A stretch of DNA of 33,133 nt, from contig NZ_FPCG01000014.1 in the NCBI RefSeq assembly GCF_900116905.1, positions 1 to 33,133 of the forward strand, in the 5' to 3' direction. Under the pieces are notes generated by a model that was not told where the DNA came from, made no database searches, and saw only the letters and a program-made list of their open reading frames with translations. Positions 1-7,282 of this stretch are shown piece by piece. The position numbers and the translations under genes are program-made. This stretch comes from Micrococcus terreus. GTDB lineage: Bacteria > Actinomycetota > Actinomycetes > Actinomycetales > Micrococcaceae. How positions within the stretch are numbered: position 1 is the stretch's first letter; each line of letters starts with the position of its first letter.

Positions 1-357
1 CTGGCCGAGATCCACGTTCCCCGGCCCGGCCCCGGGGCGGCGCGGACCCGACCGGAGGCGGTGATCGCGGACCGGGCCTATGCCACCGGGGTGATCCGCA
101 CCGAACTGCGTCGCCGCCGAATCACCGCGGTGATCCCGGAAAAGCGCGACCAGATTGCCGCCCGCCAACGGCGGGGTAGTCGCGGCGGGCGACCCCCGGC
201 CTTCGACGGGCAGGCCTACCGCGGGCGCAACGTCGTGGAACGGAACTTCGCCCTGGCCAAGCAATGGCGCGGCTTGGCTACTCGCTACGACAAGCTCGCC
301 ATCACCTACCGCGCCGCCCTCACCGTTTGCGCCATTCTCACCTGGCTACGCGCATAA
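1..357 (+). CDS. IS5-family (ISL2/IS427-like) transposase, C-terminal part
   Basis: The reading frame is open from base 1, so the N-terminus is outside the window. What remains is the C-terminal half of a DDE transposase. VIADRAYAT carries the second catalytic Asp, followed by a basic stretch with RRRRITAVIP and the GSRGGRPPAFD block. RNVVERNFALAKQWRGLATRYDK then supplies the catalytic Glu with the E-(6)-K spacing of the YREK signature. This C-terminus is very characteristic of IS5 elements common in actinobacteria. It catalyses cut-and-paste or copy-paste movement of its own element. Whether this copy is active cannot be judged without the N-terminal part. Confidence 0.85.
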   Translation: MAEIHVPRPGPGAARTRPEAVIADRAYATGVIRTELRRRRITAVIPEKRDQIAARQRRGSRGGRPPAFDGQAYRGRNVVERNFALAKQWRGLATRYDKLAITYRAALTVCAILTWLRA

Positions 358-370
358 GGGAGACACGCCC
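1..370 (+). mobile_element. IS5-family insertion sequence, 3' part only
   Basis: This is the right-hand part of an IS5-type element whose left part lies outside the window. It contains the transposase 3' end. It appears to stop at about 370, just after GGGAGACACGCCC, which read on the other strand gives GGGCGTGTCTCCC, a typical-looking terminal inverted repeat for this family. CTAG follows or overlaps the end (370-373) and may be target sequence. The other end is not visible, so neither target duplication nor exact boundary can be confirmed. Confidence 0.6.
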
Positions 371-841
371 TAGAGAGTGGGCCACCAGGACGCAGCGCCT
401 GCGCAGGGGCATCGGAAGCCGGCCCAGCCTATCCCTGAGCTCCTTGACGACCGGGTGGGGACGCCGGACGACCTGGCGCAGCGGAACCTGCTCCTGGGGC
501 TCCTGCGGCACTACGACAGGCTCTCGCGTCTCGGCCGGCGCCGGGGAAAGCTCCTGAGTCCCTAGTCTTGCAGGACTCCCTGCACGGCGCGTTCGTGGAG
601 CCGGTGGCCTCTCGGCCTGCTCGACCTCACCCGCGTACCTGCCGTGCTCGACGTAGTACCTGCCCGTCTCCGTGAGCTCGGCCGTCCACTTCCCGCCCGG
701 GCGGCGGACCTTGACGAGGCCGCGCGCCGCCAGCGCGGCGGCGCTCAGCTTCATCTCCGGCCGCGGCGGGTCCTGGGAGCCACCCGCGGCGAGCCAGTCG
801 AGCACCTCACGCTGGGCGTCGTTGACAGGACGGGGAGTCAT
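338..841 (-). pseudogene. winged-helix-like hypothetical protein, truncated by the IS5 element
   Basis: The ATG at 841 begins a 167-residue frame. Residues 1-70 (MTPRPVNDAQREVLDWLAAG to about TETGRYYVEHG) look like a small winged-helix or wing-like domain: a helical start, LSAAALAARGLVKVRRPGGKW and a strand-like TAELTETGRYYVEHG. A Pro/Arg-rich linker follows. The tail after about CVLVAHSL (GRVSLMRVAR) is encoded by the inverted-repeat end of the IS element, so the original C-terminus has been lost. The gene starts 7 nt after the stop of the 849-1898 gene and was probably cotranscribed with it. Function is unknown. DNA binding is only suggested by the fold-like pattern. Confidence 0.5.
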
Positions 842-848
842 CCGAGAG

Positions 849-1898
849 TCAGTCGGCCTGCCAGGACAGCGGCGCCGTGGTGTCTAGCGTCTCCCGGGCT
901 CCCGTGGCGAGGTTGACCGCAAACCGCAGCCTGTCCTGCGGCGCCCTGGTCCTATCGGGATGATTCAGGAGAGCGAGGCTCCGCGAAACGTCGAGCTGCA
1001 CTCCCAAATGCGTCACACCTGCAGCGAGGAGTTCTGCAACGAGCGCAGGAGCGTCCTTGGATGGGAAGCTCTTGTACTGCTTGTTGCGGGTCTCTGGGAA
1101 AGACCGAATAAGCATGGCCTCGGCCACGGTCACGAGCTTCGCCTGATCGGCCAACGGGCCGTCTGGCTCCGTCATCGCTTGCATTGCCATCCGCGCGATC
1201 TCTTCCCTGTTGTCGGGGCCGATGCTTCCGGAGAGTTCTCGACCCTGCACCGCCGCATCCAAGACGATGAGCGCCACTGTGGAGTTGGGATACAGGTCTC
1301 CGACCTGAGCCAGCACGCGCTGGACCGTCTCGTGGCCCTCACCGATTCTCTCGGCAGCCGTGCGCTCACCCTGCTTCCCGAACGACTGACCGATGTACTC
1401 GACGCGGTACGTGAAGAACTTGCGGAGCGTCCACTCATGCCAGTGGTCCATGTGCTGGCCCGGCCTCCAGTCGCGAGCCAGGACACGGCGGGTCAGGTCC
1501 ACAGCGTTTGAACGCTGATTCTCACCCTGCTCGTCCACCCAATTAACCGCGCCGTCGACCAAGCGCGTGCCCTCGCGAGGAAGAAGGTCGAAAGGCACGG
1601 GGATGGTGCGCGGCTTGAATTGCGAGCCGTCGTGGAAGCGTGTCTCCATCTTCCAGCCGTCGGGCCGCTGGATAAGGTCCACGATTTCAGTCTTCGGCCC
1701 GACGAGCACGAGGTACAAGTAGGCACCGTGGTCGTGAGCCCACTGCACGAACCGGTCGTCGTACACCTCAGACGGCAGAAGGGCTCGTGACCAGTAGTTG
1801 GTGACAGCCAGCAGGGATTGCGGCTCGGCCAGATCGTCTGCAGTGACGTACCTCCATCGCCGGGCGCAACCTCTCGCTACGAGGATGCTATCGAACAA
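849..1898 (-). CDS. conserved protein of unknown function with a GIY-YIG-like motif
   Basis: This is a 349-residue frame. I do not recognise a named family. The central block around residues 165-200 reads TYRVEYIGQSFGKQGERTAA followed by ERIGEGHETVQRVL. The order Y-x-IG-(Q/K)-(S/A)-F/Y-G, then R-T-A, then a GHE-x-x-Q helix, recalls the GIY-YIG nuclease core (strand with YIG, then Arg, then a His/Glu-bearing helix). This is a resemblance, not an assignment. No signal peptide or membrane segment is seen. The start used here is TTG at 1898. No ATG fits the N-terminus and the Shine-Dalgarno signal is weak, so the start is uncertain. It lies upstream of the truncated 338-841 gene and downstream of the ABC-3C operon on the same strand, separated by 119 nt. 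Its GC content is intermediate. Confidence 0.55.
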   Translation of the reverse strand: MFDSILVARGCARRWRYVTADDLAEPQSLLAVTNYWSRALLPSEVYDDRFVQWAHDHGAYLYLVLVGPKTEIVDLIQRPDGWKMETRFHDGSQFKPRTIPVPFDLLPREGTRLVDGAVNWVDEQGENQRSNAVDLTRRVLARDWRPGQHMDHWHEWTLRKFFTYRVEYIGQSFGKQGERTAAERIGEGHETVQRVLAQVGDLYPNSTVALIVLDAAVQGRELSGSIGPDNREEIARMAMQAMTEPDGPLADQAKLVTVAEAMLIRSFPETRNKQYKSFPSKDAPALVAELLAAGVTHLGVQLDVSRSLALLNHPDRTRAPQDRLRFAVNLATGARETLDTTAPLSWQAD

Positions 1899-2017
1899 AT
1901 CTGCCTAGATTCCCGATCTATGCGGTGCACCAATCGGGACTCATCACCCGCGGCATAAACTCCAGCGCGGCGAAGGGCTTGCTATGCCTCTAGAGGTATC
2001 GTGCCACCGGACAGGAG

Positions 2018-3718
2018 TTAGATGAAGCGGAACCCGAACAGCCCGCCTTCTTCCCCCGAGTCGGTGAGCACCGGATCGATAACGTAACTCCGCCGGTCGA
2101 ATCCTTCGGATTCAGCGGCTGTCAGACGATCCGAGTTGAGTGTCACGACGTACTGGAACCCAACCTCATCTGCCAGCCGAGCGCCAATGTTGAGACAAGA
2201 AGCGATTTGGCGATCGTCCATAGAGTCAAACAACTGACTGTCGTGTACCAAAATTCGTGGGGCACGACCGAGTTGAATTGCCGTGACTGTGCACACCATG
2301 TCAAGCAGGAAGGTCTTGACACCTAGAATTCCCGCTGATGCATCACCATCAATCTTCGGCACAACTTTCAGCACGCCCTTGCGTGTAGCTTCAATCAGCA
2401 AAGAAACGTTGCGGTCGGCATAGATCTCTTCGCCGAGCTGCTGAAACAAAACAATGGCTGATTCCAGAGGAAGCTCGCGGTCTGCGATCTCAGTTCGAAC
2501 GCTCGATTCGGCCTCGGACATCATTGCGCGCAGGCGGATCCCGGTGTCGCTGACAGACTGCACAAGTTCGAGTTTCCGCTCCAGATCAGCAACAAGAGCA
2601 TCCAGATCTGTGAGTTCACGTTCAGCGCTTCGGAATGTTTCCAATGCCATTGAGTCGTTCAATAGATTCATGATGCTCGAGCGTCGCTGATCGAGGGCCT
2701 GACGTTCCGAGTTGACCTCCGCCAAGCGCTGAGTGACGGACAGAAGCTCTGCTTGAAGGTACATTTGCCGATTTCGCACTACCGAAGCATGAAACTCAGC
2801 GACCTCGGCGAACCGGTGGGTTGCAGCTCCTGGCAAGACGATGCCGACCTCCGCATACATACTCTCCAGTTGCTTGGCTAGGTCCGTCCCTGCAACTGCT
2901 GGACGCTCTTCTGTCATTGCAAGTTCAAGGTCACGCTTCCGCCGTTCAAGCGAGAGTCCTTCATCGTTGAGCTCTCTGATTGCGTGGGTCAGACGGTCTG
3001 CATCCGCCTGGTGGTCGGCATACTGCTCGTCGACTCTGAACCCCGAGAGATTGGACTCCAAACGCGACCGCTTCTCACGCGCCTGAGCCAAACGGGCGCG
3101 CAGTTCCGGCTCACTGAGCGTGATAGCTCCGATTGCACCTTCGGAGATGGCCTTACTGAGTGCCTTTCGATTCTTCTCCAGCGCGGTTACTTCGCCTGCT
3201 TTCGCGAGAATTTCAGGGGAAAATCCGAGGAAGAAACCCATCCGGGTGCCGGACTCCCAATCGGACTCGACACGATGAGTCTTGAGCGGATCACCGAAGT
3301 AGTCGCGGGCGAGCTGTCCGAACAATTGGCCCACTGTCGGCCTTCTGACAGAATCGGGAATACCTAAAATTGCAGAGAGTTCACGTTTCCAGTCATCAAC
3401 GCTAGTCGTGGCACCATCAATATAGACCTTCGTTTGCGGCGAAATAGGCCTTTCCACTCGGCTAATCCCTGCCGACTCTCCGAGGTCAAGTTTTGCCCAG
3501 AAGGAGTGTTTGGACAATGCCTCAACCTTAAGGCTGTCGGCAAGACCGCCGCCGAGCAGGTAGCGCATGATTCTGACGAAACTGGTCTTACCCGCCCCAT
3601 TCCGGCTATCCCCGGACGTAGATTCGGTCGTTTTGTCCGCGAGTAGGATGTTCATCCCCTCGTGAAACCACAGCCGCTTGAAGCGCGAGTCGGACGAGCC
3701 TAGTTCATGCAGAAACAT
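2018..3718 (-). CDS. ABC ATPase with DUF2326-type C-terminus, ABC-3C component
   Basis: This 566-residue SMC/RecN-like ATPase is the motor of the predicted ABC-three-component conflict system. The N-terminal lobe has the P-loop NGAGKTS at residues 40-46, preceded by a long insertion with acidic and Ser/Thr residues. Residues about 180-430 are charged, Leu-rich and heptad-like, consistent with a coiled-coil arm. The C-terminal lobe has Walker B RILVHDS (488-494) and ends in GLFGFRFI, matching the terminal strand of DUF2326 proteins. No membrane segments are present, so it is not a transporter. The start ATG at 3718 overlaps the end of the middle-component gene by 14 nt, indicating translational coupling. 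In such systems the ATPase is thought to sense invader DNA or replication structures and control the effector partner. That role is inference from the family. GC content is far below the neighbouring core genes. Confidence 0.85.
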   Translation of the reverse strand: MFLHELGSSDSRFKRLWFHEGMNILLADKTTESTSGDSRNGAGKTSFVRIMRYLLGGGLADSLKVEALSKHSFWAKLDLGESAGISRVERPISPQTKVYIDGATTSVDDWKRELSAILGIPDSVRRPTVGQLFGQLARDYFGDPLKTHRVESDWESGTRMGFFLGFSPEILAKAGEVTALEKNRKALSKAISEGAIGAITLSEPELRARLAQAREKRSRLESNLSGFRVDEQYADHQADADRLTHAIRELNDEGLSLERRKRDLELAMTEERPAVAGTDLAKQLESMYAEVGIVLPGAATHRFAEVAEFHASVVRNRQMYLQAELLSVTQRLAEVNSERQALDQRRSSIMNLLNDSMALETFRSAERELTDLDALVADLERKLELVQSVSDTGIRLRAMMSEAESSVRTEIADRELPLESAIVLFQQLGEEIYADRNVSLLIEATRKGVLKVVPKIDGDASAGILGVKTFLLDMVCTVTAIQLGRAPRILVHDSQLFDSMDDRQIASCLNIGARLADEVGFQYVVTLNSDRLTAAESEGFDRRSYVIDPVLTDSGEEGGLFGFRFI

Positions 3719-3959
3719 GCCGTCTCACCAACTGCCCAGATTCATTCCAGGAAACTGCATCAATCGCAAACAACATAGACAATGCCAAGGCGAACCAATC
3801 GAAGGTGACCTTGGAGTCTCCGCGAACCTCACTTGAGTACTTCAAGAACCGCTCCCAAAGCCCCGACACGGTTGCGGGCGATTCCAAGAGTGAGATCAGG
3901 CTTGCCCCAATGGTCAGCAAAGCACGCTGAGGCTCGATGCCTTTAGTTGGTAGCAACAT
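3705..3959 (-). CDS. ABC-3C system middle component (MC6-like)
   Basis: This is an 84-residue protein starting MLLPTKGIEPQRALLTIGAS, followed by LISLLESPATVSGLWERFLK and then FDWFALALSMLFAIDAV. The order of a start with ML-PTK, a helix carrying LLTIGA, a P-x-TVS-x-LW helix and a FDWF-x-LAL-x-L-x-AI helix matches the small winged-helix-like middle components of ABC-3C systems, which bridge the ATPase and the CTD protein. The frame is open further upstream, but ATG at 3959 is the natural start. It overlaps the upstream CTD gene by 17 nt, and the downstream ATPase start lies inside its 3' end. Genes this small and overlapped are easily missed by automatic annotation. Confidence 0.75.
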   Translation of the reverse strand: MLLPTKGIEPQRALLTIGASLISLLESPATVSGLWERFLKYSSEVRGDSKVTFDWFALALSMLFAIDAVSWNESGQLVRRHVSA

Positions 3960-4896
3960 GCCGCACCTCGCCTCCAGCATTGTCAGCAGGCGGCTCCTCA
4001 AAAATGTCACATGAGTCAAAGAAGTAAGCCGTGACGGCGTATACGGCATTAGCCCGCTTCGTGGACAGATCGAAGTCCTGCCCACCAAGCGCCCCATAGA
4101 CTCGACGAACAATCTCGCGCACGTCCCTTGTAGCCTGTCGAGCCTCTTGGTAGATGACACGGAAGCGTTGAGCTTTCTCATCACGCAACGCAGGATCTGC
4201 CTGTTCGGAGAACCATTTGTCGATACGTGCCGAAAGCAGCCTTCCCGCATTGAACTCTGCCCTCGTAGTCTCCGGGAGGTTATTGAAGTCCATCTTGGTG
4301 GAGGGGACTGGACGGATGGATTCGATGTGGTCAGGGCCATCTCCGTCTACATCCTCCAGAGAGAGAATGAGCTCCACAAGATCGGCAAGCTCCACGTTCT
4401 CGGCATGCGGGACGCCTGGGATTACTTCATCTAGCTGCGCTGGAGTTAGCTTGTCAGCGGCCTTCCACCACAGATCGTCAACCTGCCAGATCTCGATAGT
4501 GATGGGACGTTGCGTTCCCGACGCGTGCTGTTGTCGCAGAGCTAGGACACTCTTCGTCGGCAAGGGGCCAAAGAGAGCGTTCGTGACGAACCGCCAAGTT
4601 GAGAAGCCGTTCCAACAAGCGAGCCCTCTGGCGAAGTCAGACTCCAGCTTGTCCTTAGTCTTCTGGTCAACGCCGGTAGTGGCTCGCTGCCCATAGCAGG
4701 CGTATAGGATCGATCCGTTGTCAGCGAGTCCGTCACAGCCCCCGTCGCCGTGCTTGCCCATCGGGGCTGGGTTCAGGTAGTCACTGTGGAGGCGGGCTAA
4801 GAGCGCCGTGGCGTAGTCCTCGAAAGCATCACCGGAAGCGATGCACCGCTGGTCATGTTTTGCTCGATACCAGCTCTTCCATGCGGAGTCGATCAT
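3943..4896 (-). CDS. ABC-3C CTD protein with restriction-endonuclease-like N-terminal domain
   Basis: This 317-residue protein is first in the operon. Residues about 18-75 hold a nuclease-like pattern: DAFEDYATALLARLHSDYLN, then GDGGCDGL (50-57) and a strand ending ACYGQ (66-70). This resembles restriction-endonuclease-fold cores in which the Asp of GCDG and a residue on the following strand form the active site. Here Gln replaces the usual Lys-containing motif. The C-terminal 120 residues contain a helical region with YQEARQATRDVREIVRRVYG and the block AVTAYFFDSCDIFEEP, the hallmark I associate with ABC-3C CTD proteins. ATG at 4896 is preferred over in-frame GTG at 4905 because AAGGGGG lies about 8 nt upstream of the ATG. 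It is probably the effector arm: an inference from domain order and linkage. Confidence 0.72.
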   Translation of the reverse strand: MIDSAWKSWYRAKHDQRCIASGDAFEDYATALLARLHSDYLNPAPMGKHGDGGCDGLADNGSILYACYGQRATTGVDQKTKDKLESDFARGLACWNGFSTWRFVTNALFGPLPTKSVLALRQQHASGTQRPITIEIWQVDDLWWKAADKLTPAQLDEVIPGVPHAENVELADLVELILSLEDVDGDGPDHIESIRPVPSTKMDFNNLPETTRAEFNAGRLLSARIDKWFSEQADPALRDEKAQRFRVIYQEARQATRDVREIVRRVYGALGGQDFDLSTKRANAVYAVTAYFFDSCDIFEEPPADNAGGEVRHVATN

Positions 4897-4947
4897 GGGC
4901 CGCACCCCCTTCCCGTAGGTGATCTGCGCGTTCGACAGAACGGTGTC

Positions 4948-4976
4948 GCCCTATGAAGGTTGCGCCACCTTGTCAA
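4948..4976 (-). promoter_or_regulatory. Promoter of the ABC-3C operon
   Basis: On the minus strand a perfect -35 hexamer TTGACA (4976-4971) is followed after exactly 17 nt by TAGGGC (4953-4948), a good actinobacterial housekeeping -10 hexamer. Transcription would begin near 4941, leaving about a 45-nt leader before the ATG at 4896. No operator-like inverted repeat is obvious at this site, which suggests constitutive expression. The region 4977-5090 shows nothing else I can support. Confidence 0.6.
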
Positions 4977-5090
4977 CCAAGTCTAGCTGTCCACCCTCTG
5001 CCATCGTCTTCCCCGTCGGTACGTGTTGCCGCTCGTCAAGGGCATCCCCAAGGCGAGCCGACAGAGATCTGAGGTCACAGAGAGTTGGGC

Positions 5091-5330
5091 TCAGAGTTGA
5101 AGCGGACGCTCCATGCGCCGTTCAGGCCCCGTCTGGGGGTTCTCGACACGGGTGCGAGGCAACATCCTTAACGCTGTTTCGGCCCGGGCACGGTCGATCC
5201 TCTGCGCCGTGTCTTCGGGCTGGGCGCCGAGCGGGGTGGGGTCGGTGATCTGGTAACGGTCTCGGTAGGCGGCGACGACCAGGGAGCGGCGTCGCCACTG
5301 TCGCCGCTCCCGCCCACTGGTGGGTGTCGG
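5091..5330 (-). pseudogene. Remnant of a MobF-type relaxase C-terminus
   Basis: On the minus strand an open frame without a start reads RRSLVVAAYRDRYQITDPTP, then LGAQPEDTAQRIDRARAETA, and runs to a TGA at 5091. The AAYRDRY-x-IT-x-x-x-PLG pattern followed by an Arg-Ala-rich helix is what I recall from the C-termini of TraA/TrwC-like conjugative relaxases of actinobacterial plasmids. Nothing of the catalytic N-terminus is present, and the frame loses sense before the IS3-like fragment at 5389. I read it as the stump of a plasmid mobilisation gene. The family assignment rests on a short stretch and is tentative. Confidence 0.4.
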
Positions 5331-5388
5331 TGTCGCGCGTCAGACTTAGTGGCAGGGCCGTTATGTAGGTCCTGAAGGAGAGTCAGAC

Positions 5389-5470
5389 ATGGGTAGACCA
5401 CCCTCGATTCCGGCGGAGAAGAAGACCCGGATAGTGCTGAGCGTGCTGGCCGGCGGGTCAAGTCCCCTGA
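5389..5470 (+). pseudogene. IS3-type transposase OrfA, N-terminal stub
   Basis: The ATG at 5389 has a good ribosome-binding site (AAGGAGAG) and encodes MGRPPSIPAEKKTRIVLSVL followed by AGGSSP. This is the typical start of the helix-turn-helix OrfA protein of IS3-family elements. The frame is cut at 5470, exactly where the terminal repeat of the IS256-family element begins. The rest of the IS3-type gene is not found on the far side of that element, so this is a dead fragment. The 48 nt upstream probably belong to the same IS left end, with no clear boundary. Confidence 0.55.
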
Positions 5471-6910
5471 AGTGGTGTAACGGTCTGATCCTTCGTGGGG
5501 GGTCAGGCGCTGAGGCCGAGGTTGAGTTGGGTATCGGTGTGCACCTCGTCTTCGGTGTTGGTCACGGTGGTGAGGCGGCAGCGGGCCAGGACTTCCAGGC
5601 CGAGGTAGCGGCGGCCTTTGGCCCATTCGTCGGTCTGCTCAGCCAACACCGCACCCACTAGCCTGACGATCGCCGCCCGGTTGGGGAAGATGCCTACGGA
5701 GTCGGTGCGGCGGCGGATCTCTCGGTTGAGCCGTTCGGCCGGGTTGTTGGACCAGATCTGGGTCCAGACGTCCTTGGTGAACGTGGTGAAGGCCAGGATG
5801 TCCGCCCGGGCGGCGTCGAGGTGCTCAGCCACGGCCGGCAGCTTCTCGCTCACGTAGTCCAGGAGCCGGTCGAACTGGGCGTTGACCGCTGTGGCGTCGG
5901 GCTGGTCGTACACGCTGTGGAGCATGGCCTTGACGGCCGGCCACATGTTCTTCGCCGGTGTTGCCCATCAGGTTCGCCGCGTAGTGGGTGCGGCAGCGCT
6001 GCCACGTCGCTCCGGGCAGGTTCGATTACGAATGGCGCCCTTGAGTCCGGTGTGGGCGTCACTGGTGACCAGGCGGACCCCGGCCAGGCCGCGGGCGACC
6101 AGGTCGGCGAAGAACTCGTTCCAGGCCGCACCCGTTTCGCTGGTGGCCACCCGCAGGCCGAGGACCTCGCGGTGGCCGTCAGCGTTGACGCCGGTGGCCA
6201 ACAGCACCACGGCGTTGACCACGCGCCCGCCCTCGCGGACCTTCATCGTCAGCGCATCGGCCGCTACGAACGTAAACGGGCCGGCCTGGCCCAGGGGTCG
6301 GTGGCAGAAGGACTCGACCTGTTCGTCCAGTTCGGTGGCCATCCGTGAGACCTGGGACTTGGACAGGGCGTTGATGCCCAGGGTCTTGACCAGCTTGGGG
6401 GAACCGCCCGCTGCGATTATCGCGAAGCGTGCAGCGGGGGAGCCATCCGTCGGGTGCTCACCCCGGCCAGGTAGCAGTCCGCTACCACGGTGATCAGCGC
6501 CGACTCCGCTCTCTTCCTGCGTTCGAGCAGCCAGTCCGGGAAGTACGTGCCCGATCTGAGCTTGGGGACGGCCACGTCCAGGGTGCCGACCCGGGTGTCC
6601 AGGTCCCGGTGGCGGTACCCGTTGCGCTGAGCAGTGCGCGAGGAGCTGGGCTTGCCCCACTCGGCACCGACCACCGCGTCGGCATCCGCGGACAGCAAGG
6701 TGTTGATCATGGTCTGCAGCAGGTGGCGCATCATGTCCGGGGACGCTTCGGACAGGGCTTCGCCGAGCAGGCCGGCAGGGTCGAGAATATGAGGAGCGGT
6801 CATCGTGATGACTCCATTCGAGGATTCTGTGGAAGGTTGACTCGTAGGATCACACGGTGGCCGCGTCCACGTCTGAGACGACATGCCCGACCACCGAGCG
6901 TTACACCACT
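5471..6910 (-). mobile_element. IS256-family insertion sequence, decayed
   Basis: A 1440-bp element is bounded by inverted repeats: AGTGGTGTAACGGTC at 5471-5485 and, on the opposite strand, AGTGGTGTAACGCTC at 6910-6896 (14 of 15 match). The length fits IS256 relatives. The flanking 8-bp sequences (5463-5470 and 6911-6918) do not match, so no target duplication survives. The transposase inside is interrupted several times. Confidence 0.75.
5503..6803 (-). pseudogene. IS256-family (Mutator-type) transposase, multiply frameshifted
   Basis: The transposase can be followed from ATG 6803 (MTAPHILDPAGLLGEALSEA) to a stop at 5503. Conserved blocks include the N-terminal QRNGYRHRDLDTRVGTLDV, then FTFVAADAL with the first catalytic Asp, VRLVTSDAHTGLKGAIR with the second Asp, and [20 protein letters not shown] with the catalytic Glu. 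Three breaks are visible. Near 6397-6443 a 47-nt segment with an in-frame stop separates STRRM from KLVKTLGI, where the family has about one codon. Near 6015-6025 the frame shifts between GAIRN and NLPGATWQRCRTHYA. Near 5950-5960 it shifts again before [14 protein letters not shown]. The protein cannot be made as one chain, so the element is inactive unless complemented. Confidence 0.8.
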
Positions 6911-7135
6911 ATGCGGGACTCAACTGCTGGCGCAGCCTCCCAACCTCGATCTGCAAGAGGCGTGGCAGATCTGTCGAGGTCTCTCACGGAACGAATCATG
7001 ATGATGCCGAGGCTCTGCGGCCGTGGGTTAGCTCGGGATTCGTACTGGCCAGCATTGATACGAATCTCCGCGTCTTTGGGCAGAGACGGGATATTGAGTC
7101 GCTGACCGGCAGCGGGGTCACCTACGCTGGTGGGC

Positions 7136-7180
7136 ATGTTGTTCTACGGCACTGCTTCGCTGCGTCTGCGCAGCCGCTAA
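7136..7180 (+). CDS. ermL: Erm leader peptide (macrolide-sensing, 14 residues)
   Basis: ATG at 7136 encodes MLFYGTASLRLRSR and stops at 7180, about 100 nt before the methyltransferase start. The RLR motif near the end is the ribosome-arrest signature of one class of erm leader peptides, and the overall sequence parallels the leader of erm(X)-type genes. In the presence of a macrolide, a ribosome stalling at RLR would refold the downstream mRNA and expose the erm start. It is too short for standard gene calling. A -10-like TACGCT at 7123-7128 would put the transcript start at or just before this ATG, but a -35 partner is weak. Confidence 0.8.
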   Translation: MLFYGTASLRLRSR

Positions 7181-7276
7181 CAGCGGCGGGCAGCCTCCAC
7201 AGGTTGTTGCTCCCGCACCCGGTGATCACGGCCGGGCGGCTCTTTCAGCGTGCCCGGCTCCGCAACAACCACGGAG
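7173..7276 (+). promoter_or_regulatory. erm translational attenuator
   Basis: Several inverted repeats lie between the leader peptide and erm. GCCGCT (7173-7178) in the leader 3' end pairs with AGCGGC (7182-7187). GGTTGTTGC (7202-7210) pairs perfectly over 9 bp with GCAACAACC (7262-7270), immediately before the GGAG ribosome-binding site at 7273-7276. A GC-rich pair (GCCGGGC with GCCCGGC) lies between them. This nested arrangement is what attenuation needs: stalling in the leader disrupts one stem and frees the erm initiation region. The exact pairing switch was not computed. Confidence 0.65.
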
Positions 7277-7282
7277 CAAACA

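Noticed and set aside
5168-5626. A 152-codon minus-strand frame across the IS boundary
   Set aside because: It is Pro/Arg-rich and spans the relaxase remnant, IS3 stub and IS256 end in a different frame. It is a shadow.
6901-7137. A 78-codon minus-strand frame before erm
   Set aside because: It overlaps the IS end and the erm leader start, has no ribosome-binding site and no recognisable domain. The 6911-7135 stretch otherwise shows only a weak erm promoter.
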